64,000 bases of DNA from Heligmosomoides polygyrus polygyrus (GCA_947396885.1 OX377202.1:7874001-7938000), one strand, 5' to 3'; counted from the first letter of the stretch, positions 1-11,490 are shown. Program-made: numbers and translations. The notes: generated from the sequence alone by a model not told the origin.

Positions 1-324
1 ACAAACGAGACAAACAAACGAATACGGCACATACAAACTACTAGAACAGGAAAAACCAAACGAAATGGTCTCAGAAAGGTCCGAAATGCTTTGGAATCAT
101 CAGCTGTGCCGGAGTTTATCGACCCCTTGGCAAGGAGCCCAATTCGTTGCGACTGGGTCACCGTTTAGCCGTGGAGCGCAACCGCTGCACCACGGTAGCG
201 GTTACCGGACACTCCGGCCTAGTAACGGATACGCGGGATCTGAGGCCGGATTTAACCAACCACGTTTTGATGAATCGGCCGAATGGTGGGTTTCGTTGTT
301 AGTTGCGCCACTTACAGCCAGTAA

Positions 325-575
325 GTGGTAGATGAATCCGGCTCCTGGTTTGAACTTCCCATTCAGGCCAACCAAGCATTCGTACGAGCTCGGTGAATTG
401 GCACTGGACCCTGGGAAGAATGGAACGCTTACTTGTTCATCGGCTGGCCACCACAAGTCACTGTGTGGCCAAATACGGTTCATAGCGCCTCCACGACATC
501 CCGTAGAAGCAGAATGCGTGGCGCATCCAAAAGGCAGTAGCGCCGGCCTTTACCCTTCATCCTTTATCCTTTTTA
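325..575 (+). mobile_element. tRNA-derived SINE, plus orientation, 5' part diverged
   Basis: The body shared by all SINE copies in this window is recognisable: the 'tcctggtt' B-box region, the 'ggccaaccaagc' block, 'cttgttcatcggctggccac', 'cacgacatcccgtagaag' and 'atgcgtggcgcatcc', ending in a (T/C)-rich ATCCTTT tail. The tRNA-like head is poorly preserved, so the left boundary is approximate. Confidence 0.6.
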
Positions 576-904
576 AAGTATCCTATGTCAGTACATTAGT
601 GCTAGGCTTTCAGGCACTCCCTTCCTAACCTATCACATGAATTTCGATTTAATTCGCTACAAGATTTAGTTCTGTCTTAATTTCCCATATTCCAAGGTTC
701 AAGCTATAAAACCCTGTGACACCAAAATCGGGCCTTCCGGAGGGCTTATATAAGTAGCTTGTCAAGAAAGAGTTAAACCCTCATGAAGAAAGGCTTTGAC
801 TTTTAAAATTTTACGGGGCCACTTATATTTTTTACATGGTCTGAAAATCACCTAATCATTAAAATACAAAGCTCTTTTTCTGTCTTCTCTTCTATTCGTT
901 CTTT

Positions 905-1365
905 TCCTTCAGCGTTTCTCCCGCTTACTTGCGGGGTCCGCTTTCCTGGAATGTTTGCACCACTTTTCCCGATAAAATGCCTGATCAGGGTGCAGTCTAG
1001 CCACCTTCAAGTCCTGGTGCAGCGTATCAAGCCACCACTGTCTTGGTCGCCCTCGTGGCCGCCGACCGGGAGCATCAAGGTTAAGACCATTCTTTCGAAC
1101 TGTGTCATTATTTGCGCGAAGGACGTGGCTGAACCATCGCAGACGAGCTTCGCGCATCTTCTCTAATATCGGGGTGACCCCGAACCTCTGCCGTATGGAG
1201 TCGTTGCGTACTCGATCCAAACGCGTAACTTCGGCCGTCCACCGCAGCATCTTCGTTTCCATTTCGCTGAGGCGCCTTTCAGTTTCTTTAGAAACGGGCC
1301 AGCACTCAGCTCCGTAAATAGCTACACGCCGGATGACTGCTCTGTATGTAGATCTTCGACTTTAG
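905..1365 (-). mobile_element. RTE-type LINE, 3' end of reverse transcriptase ORF
   Basis: On the minus strand an open frame reads IYGAECW, then METKMLRWTAEVTRLDRVRN, RWFSHVLRAN, RPRGRPRQWWLDTLHQDLK and ends in ADPASKREKR plus stop near 908. This is the typical C-terminal tail of nematode RTE-like non-LTR retrotransposon polymerases. The catalytic domain is absent, so this is a 5'-truncated, inactive copy. It is a different subfamily from the RTE pieces at 3048-3425 and 42345-43365. Confidence 0.8.
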
Positions 1366-1390
1366 ACTTCATATCTCTTCTTTTCGTACT

Positions 1391-1492
1391 GCTGCCGCTA
1401 TATTCATTTCCTCTCTCTCTAATTACTGACTATGAGTTTGCTACGACCCATAGTCAGTAAATGGAGAGAGAGGAAATGAATATAGCGGCAGC
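1391..1492. repeat. 44-bp near-perfect inverted repeat (hairpin) with 14-bp loop
   Basis: Arms 1391-1434 and 1449-1492 are reverse complements at 42 of 44 positions, separated by 14 bases. The arms begin GCTGCCGCTATATTCATTTC. This is a strong hairpin of precursor-miRNA size, but it could equally be a tiny foldback transposon remnant next to the LINE fragment. Confidence 0.85.
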
Positions 1493-1771
1493 ATCATAAT
1501 CATAGCATCAAATCATAAACGATTCCTAAATATTTATGATCATAGGTTTGAAAAACACTCAGACTGCAGCATGCACATGCAGCACTGTTTTTGTTTCTGT
1601 ATGCTATTGTTTATTTATTCAAGGCGCACAACTTGTGCAATAAATGCAATGAAATGAAATTTTTCTCCACATAACGGTGTCACAAAATCCTATCAGATCG
1701 CTCAAGAAAATATTTTTAAAAATTCAAAGACATTCAAAGCGTAAAACCTTTAGAAATGTTCGTTCCATCGT

Positions 1772-2068
1772 AAAAAGATAAAAGATAAAGGACGGCGTCA
1801 CTCAATCCCTTTTGGGATGCGCCACGCATTCCACTTCTACTGGGATGTCGTGACGGCGATTTCAATGCCTATTTGGCATGGAATGACTAGCGGTGGCTAG
1901 CCGATAAACAAGTCAGTGCTTCATTCTTCCCAGACAAGTTTGTTACCACCTCACCGACCGCGAAGGTATGGAAGGTTTAGTTGGCCTGGATGGAAAACCG
2001 AACCAGGAGCCTGCTATCGGGTGCAGGTGACAGCCGGCGCCTCTTCCGACTGCGCTACACGCGCCCCA
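1772..2068 (-). mobile_element. tRNA-derived SINE, nearly full length, minus orientation
   Basis: Reads on the minus strand from the tRNA-like head (complement of 'tgcgctacacgcgcccc' at the right end) through the conserved body to the ATCCTTT-like tail at the left end. Diverged from copy 32061-32350 by scattered substitutions only. Confidence 0.8.
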
Positions 2069-2367
2069 TTCCATCGTATGCGCGCATATTTCGACCTAAA
2101 GAGCAGTTAGAGAGCTGCGATGCGGCTTTGCTTTTTAATATTTGGTCTAAATTGTTGCTCTTTATTTACTCAAGCAAGCTGTTCGTCTAAACTTATCTTC
2201 CCTTATTAGCAGGTGTGTGCGGTTCAATATAGGAATTTTTCTGATTTCTTTCAAGCCGTTCTTACTATTTGAACAATTTTTTCGAATTCTCATAGAATTT
2301 AAAAGTTCTCTAAGTTTGAGGAAATTTACTTTGAACCAATTAAAGACGTGAAATTGCCATATTCCAG

Positions 2368-2607
2368 AGCATGATGCAAGGTGCAATCATTGTTGCCGAG
2401 GACATCATTCTGATCCTAGGACCTCTATATGCAGCGTAAGTCAGCTAGGACGCCCAGCGGTTTCTATCACAAGAAAGACCTTCGAATTTCAGGTCGATGT
2501 TCAGCCACTTCGGACAGGGAACGCTGTGGTTGGTGAACTCGCTGGCGACGATCGGCGGTATCCTGCTTTGGCTAGGATTCTTCCCACAGTTGAAACCGTT
2601 CAAGTAA
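2368..2607 (+). CDS. C-terminal exons of a major facilitator-type transporter (gene continues off the left edge)
   Basis: Two exons, join(2368..2435, 2493..2607), flanked by a CCAG acceptor, a GTAAGT donor, a 57-bp intron with a TTTCAG acceptor, and a TAA stop at 2605-2607. They encode 60 residues: SMMQGAIIVAEDIILILGPL, then YAASMFSHFGQGTLWLVNSL and a hydrophobic ATIGGILLWLGFF segment, ending PQLKPFK. The pattern (S-M-x-Q-G on helix 11, a G-P pair, a short loop with H-F-G, then a last helix and basic tail) is that of the final two helices of MFS transporters of the MFSD8/CLN7-like kind. That assignment is inference from a short stretch. Upstream exons were not found in positions 1-2367, so the preceding intron is long or the exons lie outside the window. 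Confidence 0.6.
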
Positions 2608-2878
2608 CATGCGTCCAGCTCCATCACACACAGCAGCGCATTTCTGTCACCACGATAGGCATCTGCGGAGCGCAGTCGCGCATCTGAAAGTGGTTTCATT
2701 CTAATCATCCGGGTATCCAAAGGACGAAATTCTATCTGGACAAGGTTACTTCTGTACGAGTTCGTCTATCTTTGATCACTGTTGCATTCCTGACCAAACT
2801 GCATATATCTGCAAGAACGAAGAGTTATTGTACTGTGAACAAGGTCTCTGTGAATCATTTCCACGCTACATGATTGTA

Positions 2879-3047
2879 TAAAGGATAAATGCGTTAATCA
2901 GTCCTGTGACAATTCAGCATTTTACCCTTCCCAGACAAGTCTGGTACCAATTTACCAACCGCGGAGGTACGAAGGGCTTGGTTAGCCTGGGCGGGATCTG
3001 AACCTGGAACCTTCAGTCAATGCGTATCTCCTCCGACTGTGCCTCGC
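2879..3047 (-). mobile_element. tRNA-derived SINE fragment, minus orientation
   Basis: Contains the complement of the 'ccagacttgtctgggaaggg' block and the tRNA-like head, but lacks most of the central body. It runs directly into an RTE LINE fragment at 3048, so one element was inserted or recombined at the edge of the other. Confidence 0.7.
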
Positions 3048-3425
3048 CTTCGAGATGACGTTGATCATCGAGTTGCTCGAGCGGGCGCGCGCTGGGTCTT
3101 CTTTCGTCCCTGTCGCGTGCCAGAGTGGTCCAATGGATCCTCCTCGCTCGAAGAACACGAAGAGCGTCATATCGGTCGTTAAGGGCTTTCACAAAGAAGT
3201 CCGGCTAACGCGTTGGTGGGCGTCCTGACATCCTCTTGACATCCCGCGGAATCCAGTCGGCAGCGGGAGTCTGCGGAGCGGATTACGTGAGCGGTCCACC
3301 TAATTTTCGGCGATTTGGCCCATGCTACAGCGTCTCTGATCTTTGAACGACGACGAAGCCCATGGTTAGGACTCAGAAGGCCGTCTCTCACTTGCGTGAA
3401 TGGTGCTAATCCGAGCATCAAGATT
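3048..3425 (-). mobile_element. RTE-type LINE fragment (C-terminal region)
   Basis: The minus-strand translation contains FTQVRDGLL, LRRRSKIRDAVAWAKSPKIR and a W-T-A-H-V-I-R-S-A-D block, matching position for position the C-terminal part of the larger RTE copy at 42345-43365. Frames are broken. No catalytic motif remains. Confidence 0.75.
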
Positions 3426-3937
3426 GTATATAAGGGAGAAAATATAGGTTGAATTAAATGAATTGAATTGAATTTTTGGATCTATCCTAATCGGAGGGGT
3501 ATATTTTAATTTGTGTCTCTATTACCTCTCTTGAGCTTGCGCAAGAGTTACGGGAGCTTTCATTCAAATGCAGAGGATTCAGCTATATTTATAATAGGGA
3601 TGATGTACGCAAATGGCGCTTCACGGTTGCCCCCCCCCCGACTAGGATAGATTCGAATTTTTCCATGCGTTCAATGCATAACTGCTTATGCGTCAATAAT
3701 CATCTAATTTACGCAGCCAGGGCAGCCTCCGAATGACCCAGCATTCTTTGAAAATCGCACCGAATACACTACAACAAAAGAGAAGCAGTTTATGGCAAAA
3801 AAATTAATTGAAAAGCACACAACTACATATTCTGAGTGTTCTGCAGCAACAGCTTTGAAACCCTTAAAAAATGAGTATGTGCCAGCGTCTAGGCATCAAG
3901 CTTCTCGATCAAGATTCCGTCACTGTTTTAACATCCT

Positions 3938-5165
3938 CACCAGGGAAGGGTCTCAGGCATAGGTCTGAACGGAGGAAATAGATCGTACTACGAGAATCTC
4001 CACCTTTCATATAGTAGAAAAACATGTTTCGTTTTGCTGAGTCCCTGAACACAAAGCTATGGTCCTCAAAGGAGAGGTACAGGATTGCACCTCAGCGCGT
4101 GCCCTCGTGTATGCGTGTGCGCGCTGTTGGACACGGCGGAAGGCTTCGAGGGGGGGGGGGAGTCGGTGGCTCAGCAGGGTGCGGGACAACCTTACAGGTA
4201 CTGGGTCAGATGTTCGACTCTCGTGCTATGCAACATTTTTGCATTTTTTCATGATTGCCGCCTTCTTCACCAATTTGCTTCCTACACATCTCCTACGCAC
4301 TTGCTTCACTCTAAATTGTCAAATAAGGACAAGATTCGTGCTCAACGTGAAAAACGGTGACAATGACCTTACCATTAACCATTACCGACTGTAATTTAAC
4401 ATTCTTCAACGTAATACGGAAAACGGATGTCAGATTTCTGATCACCATCCCAAATAACCCCCGTGGGAGAACTTTGGGCGAAATCGTTGATTATGACTTC
4501 GACGGCCCTAGTCACCCGTACCTACCGTAACCTACCGTAATCAACCGAAAATTGAAAAACGGATGTCAGATTCGTGATCAGGGAGGTTATTTGGGGTGCT
4601 GATCACGAATCTGGCTTTGGCCGAACTCGGCAATTATGACCTCGACATCTCTAGTCACCCGTACCTGCTTACTGTACTTAACCCGTGCCTGTTGTAAGAT
4701 CATTGCTTAACAATCTGAAAATCACAAACATTGTATAATTCAGAAACTGAGAAAAGTGGGTGAAGCACAGCTCACGAAAACCTTTGTTTGACAATTTAGA
4801 GTGAAATAAATGTGTAGGAGATGTGTAGGAAGTAAGCTGATTTAGACTGCCATAAGGCAGGATTTTCCCGAGGAGCGGTCGAATTTTTTTCGCCCAAACC
4901 TCGTCCTGGGAAGTTATTTGTGGTGCTCATCACAAATCTGACATCCGTTTTTCAAATTTCGGCCGATTACGGTAGGTTACGGTAGGCACGGATGACGGTG
5001 CAATACTGTACCTTCAATTTCGAGGGCCCGTAGCCCTTTGGGTTCAAGAACTCTGCAAAAACGAAACATGTTTTTCTACTACACGAAGGGTGAAGATTCT
5101 CGCAGTACTATCCGTTTCCCCATTCAGACCTACGCCTGAGACTCTTCCCTGGTCACACAAATCTG
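3938..5165. mobile_element. Foldback element with about 150-bp terminal inverted repeats and further internal inverted repeats
   Basis: The left end ('caccagggaagggtctcagg' near 3938) is inverted at the right end ('cctgagactcttccctggtc' near 5138-5157). Both arms continue inward through the 'aaaacatgtttcgttttgc' block (4022-4040 and the complement near 5052-5075). Inside, 4262-4325 is inverted at 4785-4850 (the 'acacatctcctac' block), and the 'cggatgtcagattcgtgatc' block occurs in both orientations. No transposase is encoded, so it is non-autonomous. The ORFs here are shadows of the inverted repeats. Confidence 0.7.
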
Positions 5166-5275
5166 GTACCAATTCACCGACGCCGTCGAGATGAAGACTT
5201 GGTTAGTAACCCGAATGAAGAACCGCGGCACGGGTGCACGCGATACCAAGCGCCTCCTTCAGCTTGGATATCACG
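5166..5275 (-). mobile_element. tRNA-derived SINE fragment, minus orientation
   Basis: Starts at the 'aatctggtaccaattcaccg' block and runs to the tRNA-like head. The central body and tail are missing. It abuts the foldback element that ends near 5165. Confidence 0.6.
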
Positions 5276-6003
5276 CGTGAAGAGCTGACGGGGGAAGGAT
5301 ACCAGGTGACCATGACACGTTGAGATGAAATGTATGTGTCTTCAAACGCTGATTCCAAGTATACTCGTTCCGTTTCTGCTCAGCGCATCTGTGAACGGGG
5401 TTGTGGACCATTCTCAGTTGGATTTCTTAGCCTTTTGTCTACATGGTGCGGCGTTTATATCCGAACAACTAAATTTTCTGTTCCAAAGAAATTTATTAAC
5501 CTAAAATACAAACGAAATAGAAACTCCTTTCACGCACAAATAAAGAGATATCTAAAGAATAAAATTACTCAATATATCCTCAATGAGGTCCCCATCCTTG
5601 GCCCGAAGTGCTCGCACGCTCTCTTTGAAAAAGCGTTGTCCATAGTTGTGAATGCTGCTTCAACAGCTATGGGAAGAATGTGATATAAGGGTGACTCGTC
5701 GTGTCGGAAGCTTCAAACATAATAGTCCAGAAGGTTCAAACACGGGCTATTAGGGAGCCAGAACTTCCTAGACAAGAGCATGTGCAATTATGGGAGGGCC
5801 AGTTTTGGACTAAATGCCTCGTGTGGGCTACGGCGCAGTCCTGCCGGTAGAAATATATCCTCACTGAGGCTGCAGTCACCATTCACGGTTCGACTACAGT
5901 CTGCAGAACTCGCAGATAAACTTCCTTGGTGACAGTTTATATTGCGCAAAATTAATGTCCGTTTCGAGATATGTATAAGCCTACCGGCCGCCAACGACTG
6001 GTT

Positions 6004-6130
6004 GAAGGCTTCGCCCCCAGACCCCGAGAAAGGAGCACTCCGACCACCTTCTTTTTCCAACTTTTAGGACTTCACACCTTCATTGCGATAAAGAACTGGT
6101 TTTACTATATAGAATACAGCCGACAGAGCG
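6004..6130. repeat. Dispersed repeat shared with 50404-50530
   Basis: The stretch beginning 'ggcttcgcccccagaccccg' and ending 'ggttttactatatagaatac' is recognisably the same as 50404-50530. No coding capacity is evident. It may be the end of a DNA transposon, since the second copy lies at the 3' side of a mariner. Confidence 0.55.
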
Positions 6131-6489
6131 GCGGTCTCTCGGCCGCACCGACGGCTTCTTGACAGCTTCACCGTGGTAATAACTACTCATCATCAATTGT
6201 AGCTGCCACCTATGTCACGGTTACCTCAGAAAGAACATTTTAATTGCGACGATTGCGGCAAGTTAGAAAAAAGCGAAAAAATGGATGACATCCACAAAAA
6301 ACGATTATTTGACCAATATCGGTTGACGGCGATCGATAGTTCAGAAACGAACTTCATATTCGTGTTCAGCGACTTTGATTACCCCCAGGGCTGAAGTTTC
6401 GTGCTGCTTGAACGACATCCACAAAAAATCGATAATATCGATCGATATCGATTGCCTCCCCTGCTGTGAACCCCTCCCGTCAATGATCC

Positions 6490-6600
6490 CCTAAATGCCC
6501 AGGCACGGTTGCCGACGTGCTCGGCACGTTTACGGCTTCACGATTGCCGACGTGTTCGGCACGTCTACGGGCTCGCCGGCATCCCGTAACCTTGGCAGCG
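6490..6600. repeat. Short tandem motif block, related block at 23060-23225
   Basis: The motif 'gccgacgtgttcggcacgtc' recurs, with variants, here and again near 23060-23225 ('ggcgacgtgtttggcacgtc'). The flank shared by both loci ('gattacccccagggct') shows they are copies of one dispersed repeat. Confidence 0.5.
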
Positions 6601-6944
6601 CTTTTGGGACGGACTGTCCTTGCAAACGAACGGTGAGAGTCTGCTTCGAAAAATTCGCTTCTGGCGTTTTGATCTCGAAGAATAACCGGGTGGCGGGTGC
6701 AGGTCGTCGCTTGGCGATAAGGTTTTGAGGAGAGCCGTCGAAGCAAATCCGGAGACGAATACACAGAGGACCTTGGCGTACGCCATAGTACGGTAGCGAG
6801 ACATCTGGCGAGAATCGGCAGGGTGAAGAAGATGTCGCAACGGGGTGGTTCGTGAGCTGACCGATGGGTAGCGTCTGGCACGTTTCGAGACTTGCTCCAA
6901 CCTGCTAGTTCGCTTTAGAAATGAACATTTTTAAGCCGTTTTAT

Positions 6945-7320
6945 AACTGTAGATGAAAATGGGTCCTTTGCGATAACAAGAAGCGAGGACTTGTCTCGGC
7001 AGATAAGGATGCTCCTCCAACATACTTTCCCAAATCCGACCTTCACCCTGAACAAGCTATGCTTTCTTTGTGGTGGTGTTGTGAAGGTGTAGTCCATTAC
7101 AGCTTTTTGCAGCCTGGTCAGGCAGTCACAGCAGTCTTACTGTGATTTAGACCAAACATACGAGAAGTTGCAGAAACTGTGGCCGGCAGGGTTTAATAGA
7201 GGGCCACTCTTGTTGCAGGACAACGCAAGGCCACACACCTCACAAATCACTCGGCGAGGGACTAGGTTCATTACCTGTTCGTTGGCGAAAATGTATAGAT
7301 TCTGATGGTTTTCACTTAAC
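6945..7320 (+). pseudogene. Degenerate mariner transposase relic
   Basis: Translating across several frameshifts on the plus strand gives fragments typical of the mariner catalytic domain: a D-E-x-W-V-L-like start, a PKSDLHPEQ-like stretch, GVVHYSFLQPGQAVTA, and LLLQDNARPHTSQIT (the second catalytic Asp). At least three frame changes and no intact ORF remain. No terminal inverted repeats were recognised. Confidence 0.65.
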
Positions 7321-7397
7321 AAAGCTGTGTTTAAGCTGAGTTATCGCAGTTTGAAGTAAGCGGTCCTTTCGGCGCTTAATTTTGCGACAGCCTAATA

Positions 7398-8633
7398 TTA
7401 GGTTGGTGCGTAAGTTCTCGGACATTTGGGGCATGAAATATTTATTATCGCAACATACGAACAACAATATCAAATCATATGAAGTAACCACCCTTTACAT
7501 CAATTGTCTTTCGCCAACGTGCTGGTAAGTCATGGATGCCTTTTCTCCAAAACGTGGCCAGTTGTGATTCGAAAAATGTGAGCAGTGCTTCCTTGACATC
7601 CTCTCGGTTCCGAGATTGCTGGCCGTCCAAATAGCGTTGAAGGCTTGAAAACAAATGATCATCAGAAGGAGCGAGATCTGGTGAGTAAGGTGGATGTGGA
7701 AGAACGGTCCATCCGTAGTCCGCCAACTCAGCCGCCGTCGCTCTAGCAATATGCGGTCTAGCGTTGTCGTGTTGAAAATACACCTTCACTTGCTCTGCTC
7801 GTGTGGTTTGAAGGTGGGCCCTCAACTTCCTCAGTTGGTTGACGTGAACCTCTGCCGTCACTGTTATCCCTTCGTCCAGCTGCTCCCAGTATTCTACGCC
7901 AAGAACGCTCCACTAAATGCATAGCATCACCTTTTTCACGTGAAGGTCGGGTTTCGGAACGTCCTCTGCCTCTCCAGTTGGTCATAATTGTTGTGCACTC
8001 CGGTGATAATTAGAGTAGAGTATCCACTTCTCATCCCCGGTGACAAGGTTGTCCAGCCATCCGTGGGTACGTCTGAGGGTAAGAAGAGACAGAGCGACAT
8101 CGGCTCTGCGATCCATGTCATGTTGTGTCGTCGTGAGGTACCCAGCGACTCAATTTTTGCACCTTGCTAATCGACTTCAATCCTCGAACGACTGTTGAGT
8201 GACTAACACCAAGAGTGCTTGATAGTTCGCGAGTGGTTTGGTATGGGTCCGCTTCCACTCTACTTCGGAGGCCATCCAAATCCAGTGTCATCGGGCGCCC
8301 TTCTCGTTCATTATCTTCAACGGAGAATTCACCAACTGCAAACTTCGAGAACCACTGGTACACAGTACTTCGAGCAGTAGCACTCTCGTTGTAAACATCC
8401 TTCAGGCGAGGAATACCATGACGTGCCGCATATGCGTCTCAGTTGGGATGAATTGCTCAGCCATAATAGGTGACGTTAACAACGCAGAAGTAAATGTTAG
8501 GAACAGTTCTGTAGCCCTTTCCTTTCTCTATCGCTCGATCATTTACGCGTCGATACATGTGAGAAATTTGGCGGGAAAACGCGGTTTCAATTCATGAGGG
8601 ATCGAATGTCCGAGAACTTATGCACCAATCTAA
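7398..8633 (-). mobile_element. Full-length mariner transposon with broken transposase
   Basis: Terminal inverted repeats start TTAGGTTGGTGCGTAAGTTC at 7398 and end with the complement at 8633 (one base difference in the first stretch, TTAGATTGGTGCATAAG). TA target duplications lie at 7396-7397 and 8634-8635. Length 1236 bp, normal for mariner. The minus-strand transposase reads from the helix-turn-helix part (VYQWFSKFAVGEFSVEDNER, then LGVSHSTVVRGLK) to a catalytic part with VYFQHDNARPHIARA and HPPYSPDLAPSDDHLF, ending near 7480. The parts are in different frames, so the copy is inactive. The last catalytic residue follows the P-S-D motif as in other mariners. Confidence 0.9.
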
Positions 8634-8639
8634 TACTTC

Positions 8640-9285
8640 CTCAAAGAAGTGTGGTAGCACGACATCGCCCTCACCGGACACACCTAAGACGTGAACATTC
8701 GTTGGAGATTTTGCTCGGGCAAAGTAGGGACGTCCTCGGAACCGTATGCGATCCAGTTATCATTTCTACGGTCGAGAGTTCCTTATCTCACCGTACCTCC
8801 CAGATCATGGCGCTCCAGCCCTTTTTCAGCCTTGTTTGCCTAGTAGGGGTGTGATCTGCTTCACTTTGAGGACCTTCCAAGGTCTGTCGATCTTGGGTAG
8901 AGTACACGAATGCATAACATCTTATTCATACCAATGCTTTGTATTTCATACTCATAGCCTATACGAGCAAATGCTACAAAATGCGCCAAATGATCAGCTC
9001 CCTACTGAGCAGAGCAGAGTAGGCGGGCGCGCGACGTACAGACTACTATGTGCTTACCAGTCTCTAGTTACAACTATGCTCTGAAATCACGAAATCAGCT
9101 GACTATACGAGACCTACAAGAACTATCAGATTAGCACAACTAGAACTATACAATCGCTCTGTGCCGTATACCTGACGATGGTTGAACAATGAGGACAGTT
9201 GAAGTTCGGTGGGGCTTGCATGTATAGTGACACGAGGTAGAGGCGCAATACGGGTATGGGCTGGTGTACCCACATGGCGACGAAT
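8640..9285. other. Unassigned intergenic stretch
   Basis: No gene, RNA or recognisable repeat was identified here. The ORFs are short and overlap on both strands, without domain-like translations or splice-site framing. Confidence 0.5.
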
Positions 9286-9289
9286 TTTT

Positions 9290-10437
9290 CTTGCTTTTTC
9301 ACACTATTATACAAGACGCCCGTCTTTTGATTTTTGGGCGTAGGGCGGAATAAACGCAAAGAACCGCCGTTTTTGACGTTTACCCATAACTCCCTTCACA
9401 GTGGTCTATTCAAAAACGAAATGTTACCCTCCGATTACAATGTAGCTGGTCTATCCAGTGATGTAGGTAACATACAGTGGCTTTAGAACGACATTGTTTT
9501 GGTGACCTACAAATCCTGACGACAGCGACCCTTCTCCTATCGCTCGAGGTAACTGCACCGACAGAGTCCAGGTGCTGTATAAAACCACTCCATGGTACCG
9601 TTTATACTTCAATCGCCGCGTGACGCGATACCATGTATAAGGGCCTATTTATACTTCGATACCGAGCGACGTGACGCCACACTGATTGGCGACGCGATCG
9701 ATAAATTTGGCCATTGTACATGCTGTCGCGTCGCTCGACGTCGGAGGTATAAGGCACCGTTTATACTTCGACGCCGCGCGACGCAACGGCATGTATGGCA
9801 TCCAAGTTGATCGGTCCCGTCGCTCGATCAATGTGGCCACAATGTGGCCACAATACGTGGCGTCGCGTCGCTCGGCGTCGAAGTATAAACGAGCCTTACG
9901 CCCCTGTTATATTCCCGCGGGAGCTTCCGCGGGAGTATAACATAGGCCTTAAACGGGGCCAAATCGATTGAGCGTGTCGCGTGGCGTCAGCGATACACGG
10001 CCGGAGTGAATGGCGTGACCGCGCGGCCAATCGCGTCGCCTTCGAAGTTGGCGCGTTGCGATCGATCGCGGTGGACTGGGCAGGTTATTGCGGCTCCAGT
10101 CGTCTTTTGCCGTGAACCCGGAAATGTGTGAGCAATCCCGTGTGTGCAAGTACGCAATTGTGCGTAATCGCGTGACCGCGTCGCCGGCTGTTCAGAGTGC
10201 TCATCTTCTCGAAAACATTGCGACGCAATAGGACGCCTCGCTTTGTTTGAATCGCGACGCCCAACGATGTAAGTATAGACGGGTCTGTGACACGTCACTG
10301 AACAGATCGCCCACATTGGATTCGGATTGTAGATTTTGTTTTTTGAATAGGCCCTTTGAAGAGAGTTATGGGAAAAGGCGAAAACGGCAGTTTTTTGTGC
10401 CTATTTCGCCCAAAATCCCCCACTAGGATAGATCCCA
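9290..10437. mobile_element. Inverted-repeat element enclosing CpG-rich MITEs
   Basis: The left arm near 9360-9450 ('acccataactcccttcacag', 'tattcaaaaacgaaatg', 'ccgattacaatgt') is inverted at 10320-10400 ('attcggattgtagattttg', 'gaataggcccttt', 'gagagttatgggaaaaggcg'). Between the arms lie palindromic MITEs at 9594-9950 and a GC-rich stretch 9950-10290. It codes for no transposase that can be seen. Confidence 0.5.
9594..9950. mobile_element. Cluster of nested CpG-rich palindromic MITEs
   Basis: Three units share the end motif 'TTTATACTTCGacGCCG' and its complement 'CGtCGAAGTATAAACG'. Inside they carry the CGATCGAT and 'aatttggccac' core seen in other copies (11009-11490, 39676-39809). A short fourth palindrome at 9900-9950 ('gttatattcccgcgggagct') is of the Cgcggga type seen again at 38975-39280. 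Confidence 0.65.
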
Positions 10438-10676
10438 CTCATCTTAACACCTTATTTCTACCCCTTAAGCCCAGCATAGTCGCGGGTTTAATTGTTAATA
10501 AATCCGGGTCCAGTTTTGCCTGACGTATCTTAAAGTGCACACACATGTTTGCCTCACCGAATTTGAAAGGGCACCTAGACTAGGATTCCATGTGATAGCA
10601 GAACAGAGAACAAACAAATACTAGTTTCTCGTCAATTTGGACACTTTTCAAACCAGATTTGACATTTTTTTAGTCC

Positions 10677-10805
10677 ATGTCGCGAAGGTGGGCAGAAATG
10701 GGAAGTTGAAACGCGCCAGCCAATCATAATCAAGCAGAGAGGAGAGATAGAGCAGGGCATGCGCCAGCCAATTAGGGGGCCGACCGTCCACTTGTTCCGT
10801 CAATA
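10677..10805. repeat. Dispersed repeat, partner of 55084-55276
   Basis: The stretch 'catgtcgcgaaggtgggcag' followed by 'gccagccaatcataatcaag' matches 55084-55150. At the second locus the repeat is closed by an inverted copy of its start, so this is probably a half-element. Confidence 0.5.
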
Positions 10806-10949
10806 GCACGCATTTCAATGTGGCCTGATTGCCTGACGCGTTTCCACATCTCAATGCTGCACGCTTTTCAAATCGAATTAGACACTCAAACTCCAACGAA
10901 GCTGGACATTTTTCACAGTAAGACTGAATCTCGCGTTGCTCAACGACAA

Positions 10950-11490
10950 CCATGTGGCGTCACGTCGCCCCGCGTCGAAGTATAAACGGGGCTTTAGCTC
11001 TAGTTTAGGGGTTGTTCAATGTGCGCGCGAAGCGCGACGCAATGCCATGCGTAGTGGCCAAATTGATCAATCGCGTCGCTTGACCAATTTGGCTACTAAA
11101 CATGCATCGCATCGTGCGTCGGGCGCACACTAAACAACCCCTTATACTTGCGCCGCTGCGCGGCGCGGCACGGCGGGTTAGATATCGACCGGGCGAAAAA
11201 TCGATATCTATGGCAATCGTGGAGACGCGCCGCCTGGCGGCGCAGGTATAAACTAGGGCTTACGACTTCGCCACCGAGCGAAGCGCGCCTAGCATTGTGG
11301 CCTCATTGATCGTGCGACGCGATTAATCAATTTGGTCACTGCACGTGCCGTTGCGCCGCACTGTCGCAGCAGTGTGAATGGGCCTTAAATGATCACTAAT
11401 GGCCGAATTAATCGATCGCGACGTTCGATCAATTTGTCCACTATGCGTGGCATCGCATCGCTCGTCGTCGAAGTATAAACGGGGCTCTAG
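10950..11490. mobile_element. Cluster of CpG-rich palindromic MITEs of at least three subtypes
   Basis: Units: a half copy ending near 10995 ('gcgtcgaagtataaacgggg'); a palindrome 11009-11142 with 'gttgttcaatgtgcgcgcg' ends; a palindrome 11143-11272 with 'ttatacttgcgccgctgcgc' ends and a 'gatatcgaccgggcg' centre, the same subtype as 38850-38975; a unit 11270-11390; and a half copy closing at 11490. They abut one another without spacer. Confidence 0.65.

Noticed and set aside
5330..5683. 117-codon plus-strand ORF as a gene
   Set aside because: No recognised domain, no splice framing and AT-rich composition; I cannot support it as coding.
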